From contig JASWJB010000382.1 of the NCBI GenBank assembly GCA_032433595.1, forward strand, positions 1 to 35,933: DNA of 35,933 nucleotides, given 5' to 3'. Of this stretch, positions 32,201 to 35,933 are shown in pieces. Position 1 is the first letter of the stretch, and each line of letters opens with the position of its first letter. This DNA is from Conoideocrella luteorostrata. Taxonomy: Eukaryota > Ascomycota > Sordariomycetes > Hypocreales > Clavicipitaceae. The position numbers and the translations under genes were made by a program. The notes under the pieces were generated by a model. That model was not told the origin of the DNA. It saw nothing but the letters and a program-made list of their open reading frames with translations, and made no database searches.

Positions 32201-35200
32201 CTGGCCGCTCTTCGCCCCGCCAAAGGCTAGTGCTGGGAATAAGAAGCGCGGCGTGCTTGCGGAGACGATGTCTTTATGGATAATGCAATGAACGACATAT
32301 CGTGATAATAGCACTCTCCTCCTGGCATTGAGTGGAATACTGTGAACCCGTATCGCATCGTACGTAATTGCGTTGGAGATGGGCACTTGTAACGCCGAAA
32401 AAGGCCCACTCACCCTATTTGGTCAACCAAACAAACATCATGATGGGCCACCCCGCAATCATAGTGACGGCCATAATATTACATGGATCTGTCCGTTTCT
32501 GAACTGGGCAGGTACTCCGTAGTTCAGGCCGGAATCCTCCTTTGAGGCTGAAAGTGTCAGGAGTCAGGAGTCAAGGTCCTTGAACAAACCGGCATCTTCC
32601 AGTTTACGCGGATCGTCCACCGATAAATGCTCCACGGTGATCCTGTCCTCTGGGCCCGGTTAGCCTACCATCCACCGTGGCCGGCGATTGTACCTGCAGG
32701 AGGTTCGACCTTCTCACTTGTCACACATCGCCCATGTTGTAACATATTGTACATACAATACAGGCAGGGGGTTCGAGTGAAGTCTATTTCCTACCATCAA
32801 TTGGTGGCACACCCTGCTTGTCGTTCATGGTATTTCCTCCCAAAAATACATAAATAAATAAAAAGCTTTTCAAACTTTCAAGGTTGTTGCATCCGGTTCT
32901 TTCCTCCTGATTTTGTAGTTACGTGCATGCTAATGTCGGTGAGCCCAATATTGCCACTCACAGGTGTCGATCGCAGCCCTCTTACGGAACCATTAACCCA
33001 TAGGCAAGAGATTGCCAAGGCCCAAAGACCCATGGTTTCGAACATTGTTGAATATGGTGAAAAAAAAGCTAATGTGCGTCACTGGGAGGTCGTTGAGATC
33101 TAATTGGAGGGGATGGGCCGCCGAGAGCACGTTCGAGGTTAAGAAAATCCACATTTCTCGCTGTCTTGGACCTGGTATCCTGGGATGCTCAACTTCGGAC
33201 AAGTTCGCCTCCTAATCCCCTTAGGCGGCGTTGCTAATTTAACTTCGAGGCCAGTTGCAGACCCTGTGAGTAAGCCCCCTGTCGATGAGGTGGTTTGTAG
33301 GTAAAAGAGGGTTACTCTTCAGGGACCCAAGAGACATGACTGGTAGGACACGGCGGAGCTTCTGGGAAACTGGCAATTCTGGGAGACATTGCCGCCGCTA
33401 GTGCTCATGGCGCCAACAAGCACAGACCGAAAGCGTCACATATCGTTATCGTACTGACAGTACAATACATGTGCAATGCGACACTGGTTGATTGGCAAGC
33501 AGGCATGGAGACTTCGGGCGCGGCTGCGGGCGGACGGATGGATGCATGTCGTTGATGATGTTTGTATGTATAGTACGGAGTCCAACAGCGCTTGCTTTTT
33601 CTCATGCCGACACAAGGTTGCTAAATTACACTCATTTGACTAAGAAATTGTGGCTGAAGAGGTGTCTGGTGTCGGTCTGGGCTGAAAGTTGGTAGAGCGG
33701 GCTACTCCGTTCGGAGTGCAGAGTTCCAAGAAGGTACTCCGTACGGAGTAGTTCTTGGGCTCGACGTCGGTCAGGGCAAGGGACAAAGGGAGTAAGTAGT
33801 ATTAGAAGCGGAAGGCGCGAACGGTGTGGGAGGACTCACAGGCAAAAAGGGCAAATTGGCTTTTGGGCGATGCAACCTTCGAGTTCGACAGTGCAATAGC
33901 TAACTAGTTATGGTGCACTCTTAGCACAGTAGTGCTCCCTACCCCTTACTCAGTACTGTCCTCGAGAATTGCACCAGTTGACCTTGAAATGTTATTATTG
34001 CTTTGCAGCAGACTAACGAGGACTACACCGGCAGAAGCAAGCGCGTAGTGTATCGGAAGCCATTCCAACAACTGAGGCCGTTTTTAGGTCATTTTCGCGC
34101 GTTGATTCCACGAATAGTTCACCACACAGCCCACTCCACGGTCAAGCACTCTGTTTTGAAGGCGCCGCCGCTAGTCATTAATTTGTATGTACGGAGTACC
34201 AGCATGGAACTGAGCACGACACGGTCTAGGACCAGCCAAACCCGTGCCCTATTCTAGTACTCCGTAGATTATTGACTCTCTATGCCCGCTGCTTGCTTGT
34301 GGCGGTAATTTGACTCACGGTGCCTTGACAGAGACTTGGCTGCGTTGTAACTAAGCATTAGCAGTACAGCACAAGTCCTGCTCTACTACTCGCATTCCCC
34401 TCTGAGGTGCAAGTTGGCAGGCCAGCAGTTATCCGTAACGCGTCTATCAACTGAGTGCCACAATCTCTCCAGTCCCTTGTGAGCTACATCAGCCCCTCAT
34501 TCAGAAGGCAACCCCCAGCGAGACCCTTGCTAAGCGATAGTACAAACCATCAAATCAAAAGCGGAACCTGCGACATTCCAATACAATGGGACAAGGTATC
34601 TAAAGACGACGCAACGAAGAGAAATCCCAAAGTTTAATGCTATTTTGTTCAATATGCGGAATAGTATCACAATGCCGCGGTATTTCATTGATGCTCTGGA
34701 GGAGGAATCCCCTTTGTTGGAGCCGATGAAACAAATCCTAACAAACTTTACGGAGTACCAGGCAGTTGAATGCTGTTCTTGAGTATGTAAGTACCGCTTA
34801 GTATCGGAGACGATGTATTTTACACTCGACCCTTTATTAGGAGTCACGAGAACTCCGTACGGAGTACCTAATGGTGGATATGCATCGCACTCTCCATGAT
34901 CCGTAACGATTGTGTGCAGTGCCATGCAGTGTTGTGACAAAGTCAGCGGCTGGAGTTTCGAAGCACGATAGGCCAGCCAGCCAACCAGACTCCTGGTGCC
35001 AACAGTCGAGGGATCAAGCTAATTTTAACAGTTTGAGAACCGGATGATCTTTTCCCAGTCATCAAAAGCCCGCTACCTGCTGCCCGCTGCCCACCACCAA
35101 GTGCAGCGCAGGAGTGGTAAAGCGGTAATGTGACGTGGACCTCCCGCAGTTGAACCTGGCTAGATCACTCGCTGGCTCTCGCCCACTCAACCCATCCATC

Positions 35201-35916
35201 AGCAGGGACCTTGGGAAGCTGGGGCTGTTTACGGAGGACTAGTAAAAAGGAGTTATTGTGGCAAAGTACTCCGTACGGAGCATGTATTTGCAGACGTTGC
35301 GTGACAGATCAACGACTTTTTACTCTGTACGGAGTACTCCGTACTGTGTGGCAGGTAGTTCAATACCTTGCAGAGAAGCCAGGCGTTGCAGAAACACAAG
35401 GAGAAAGAGAAGCAACTGATTGAGCGCCAATCAACGCCAACCTAACCTTACCATAGGTAAACAAGCGTACTATCATTGCATGATAACGTTCGAGGTAACT
35501 TAACATGGAGCCGGAGTGTGACAGTCCGCATGGTAGAACGGAGTGCTCGGTACATCTTGTCGAGAGTACGCTGTGGTTCCCTATACCCAACAAAGCAAGG
35601 CTCCTGTCACCTATTACGGCGTAGTACTCTCCCCTCGTGTCATCCTTGCCACCCCATTCAAGCCGTTCAGCCATTCTTCGGGAGTCAAATTATGCCCATG
35701 CCCATGTCCATGTCCTTGCCTCTGTCATCAACCTCTGTCCCTTTCCCCGTGCATCCCCTGTACTACATGTCACTAGACACGTCGATGCACTACATCCGCA
35801 GTGCTGCAGGCTATTGTGCATACATGCGACGTGGATCAGGCCTAAGGCTGTCGTCTTGAAACCTCGTCGATGCCGCCGCCTCACACGCCGCCTCGAGCCC
35901 ACTCTGTGCTCGCCTC

Positions 35917-35933
35917 TTTTTTTTTTTTTTTTT
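35917..35933. repeat. T homopolymer at the window edge
   Basis: A run of 17 T closes the window, preceded by a pyrimidine-rich stretch. It may be part of a fungal promoter pyrimidine tract, or mark a place where assembly stopped. Confidence 0.7.

Larger units (their letters stand above)
28862..35343. repeat. dispersed TACTCCGTA/TACGGAGTA palindromic motif cluster
   Basis: Copies seen by eye begin at 28862, 28876, 29027, 29038, 29448, 29455, 29690, 29863, 31726, 31891, 31898, 31911, 32513, 33574, 33703, 33735, 34190, 34258, 34749, 34851, 35267 and 35321. Some copies are head-to-head (TACTCCGTACGGAGTA at 33735-33750, and near-complete forms at 34851 and 35267), and some overlap in tandem (29448-29463). 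Elsewhere in the window exact copies are rare (12367, 22612, 23383). Confidence 0.8.
28503..35933. other. 7.4-kb stretch without a supportable gene
   Basis: No open frame on either strand carries conserved motifs, biased codon use or coherent splicing; the longest frames are short and broken. The region contains many TACGGAGTA/TACTCCGTA motifs, low-complexity tracts (29140-29194, 29254-29298), an ATGCCC-type hexamer repeat (about 35692-35715) and scattered homopolymers. The left end is the leader of the minus-strand repeat protein. It may contain a long promoter and leader of a gene beyond the right edge, or non-coding RNA I cannot detect. Confidence 0.55.

Noticed and set aside
32690..32780. 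Two GGTTCGA strings resembling a tRNA T-loop
   Set aside because: No matching A box, anticodon arm or acceptor stem could be built around either.
33680..33760. Possible tRNA, because GGTAGAGCG resembles an A box
   Set aside because: No B box (GGTTCGAATCC-like) at the right distance and no acceptor-stem pairing; the apparent stem is the TACTCCG/CGGAGT motif.

Overview
The window is nuclear DNA of a filamentous ascomycete, most likely a eurotiomycete of the Aspergillus/Penicillium type. The evidence is many short (about 50-200 bp) GT..AG introns, Clr5-domain and long CorA-like proteins typical of moulds, a decayed P450, and intergenic DNA sprinkled with the palindrome TACTCCGTA/TACGGAGTA. There are no bacterial features such as operons, Shine-Dalgarno sites or CRISPR arrays. 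I rebuilt all gene models by hand from conserved protein blocks and splice sites.

Layout. Positions 26-194 hold the probable last exon of an unidentified gene entering from the left. 1135-2390 (minus) is the NAD(P)HX dehydratase that repairs hydrated NAD(P)H. 2.8-7.6 kb is a graveyard: two related inverted-repeat elements in opposite orientation flank a P450 pseudogene, followed by a broken BTB/POZ gene. 8.6-20.9 kb is a compact housekeeping block: a thioredoxin-PITH protein (Txl1 type), a Clr5-domain protein, a J-domain protein, SmB (minus), ribosomal protein uL5/Rpl11, a small decayed gene with a frameshift, and the mitochondrial ATP synthase alpha subunit. 23.5-27.5 kb encodes a nine-exon, 1,169-residue CorA-like membrane protein, and 27.8-28.5 kb (minus) a low-complexity repeat protein.

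The last 7.4 kb (28.5-35.9 kb) has no gene I can support. It is rich in TACGGAGTA motifs, including 16-bp perfect palindromes, and ends in a T run. It could be a long regulatory region for a gene beyond the window or simply decayed DNA.

The intact genes serve separate housekeeping roles: cofactor repair, redox and proteasome-linked function, chaperoning, splicing, translation and respiration. SmB and RPL11 share a 371-bp divergent promoter. I found no convincing new multi-gene system. The best leads are the foldback repeats around the P450 relic, the palindrome cluster, two introns that stay open in frame, and extreme exons (9-nt in SmB, 4-nt first coding exon at 28,502).
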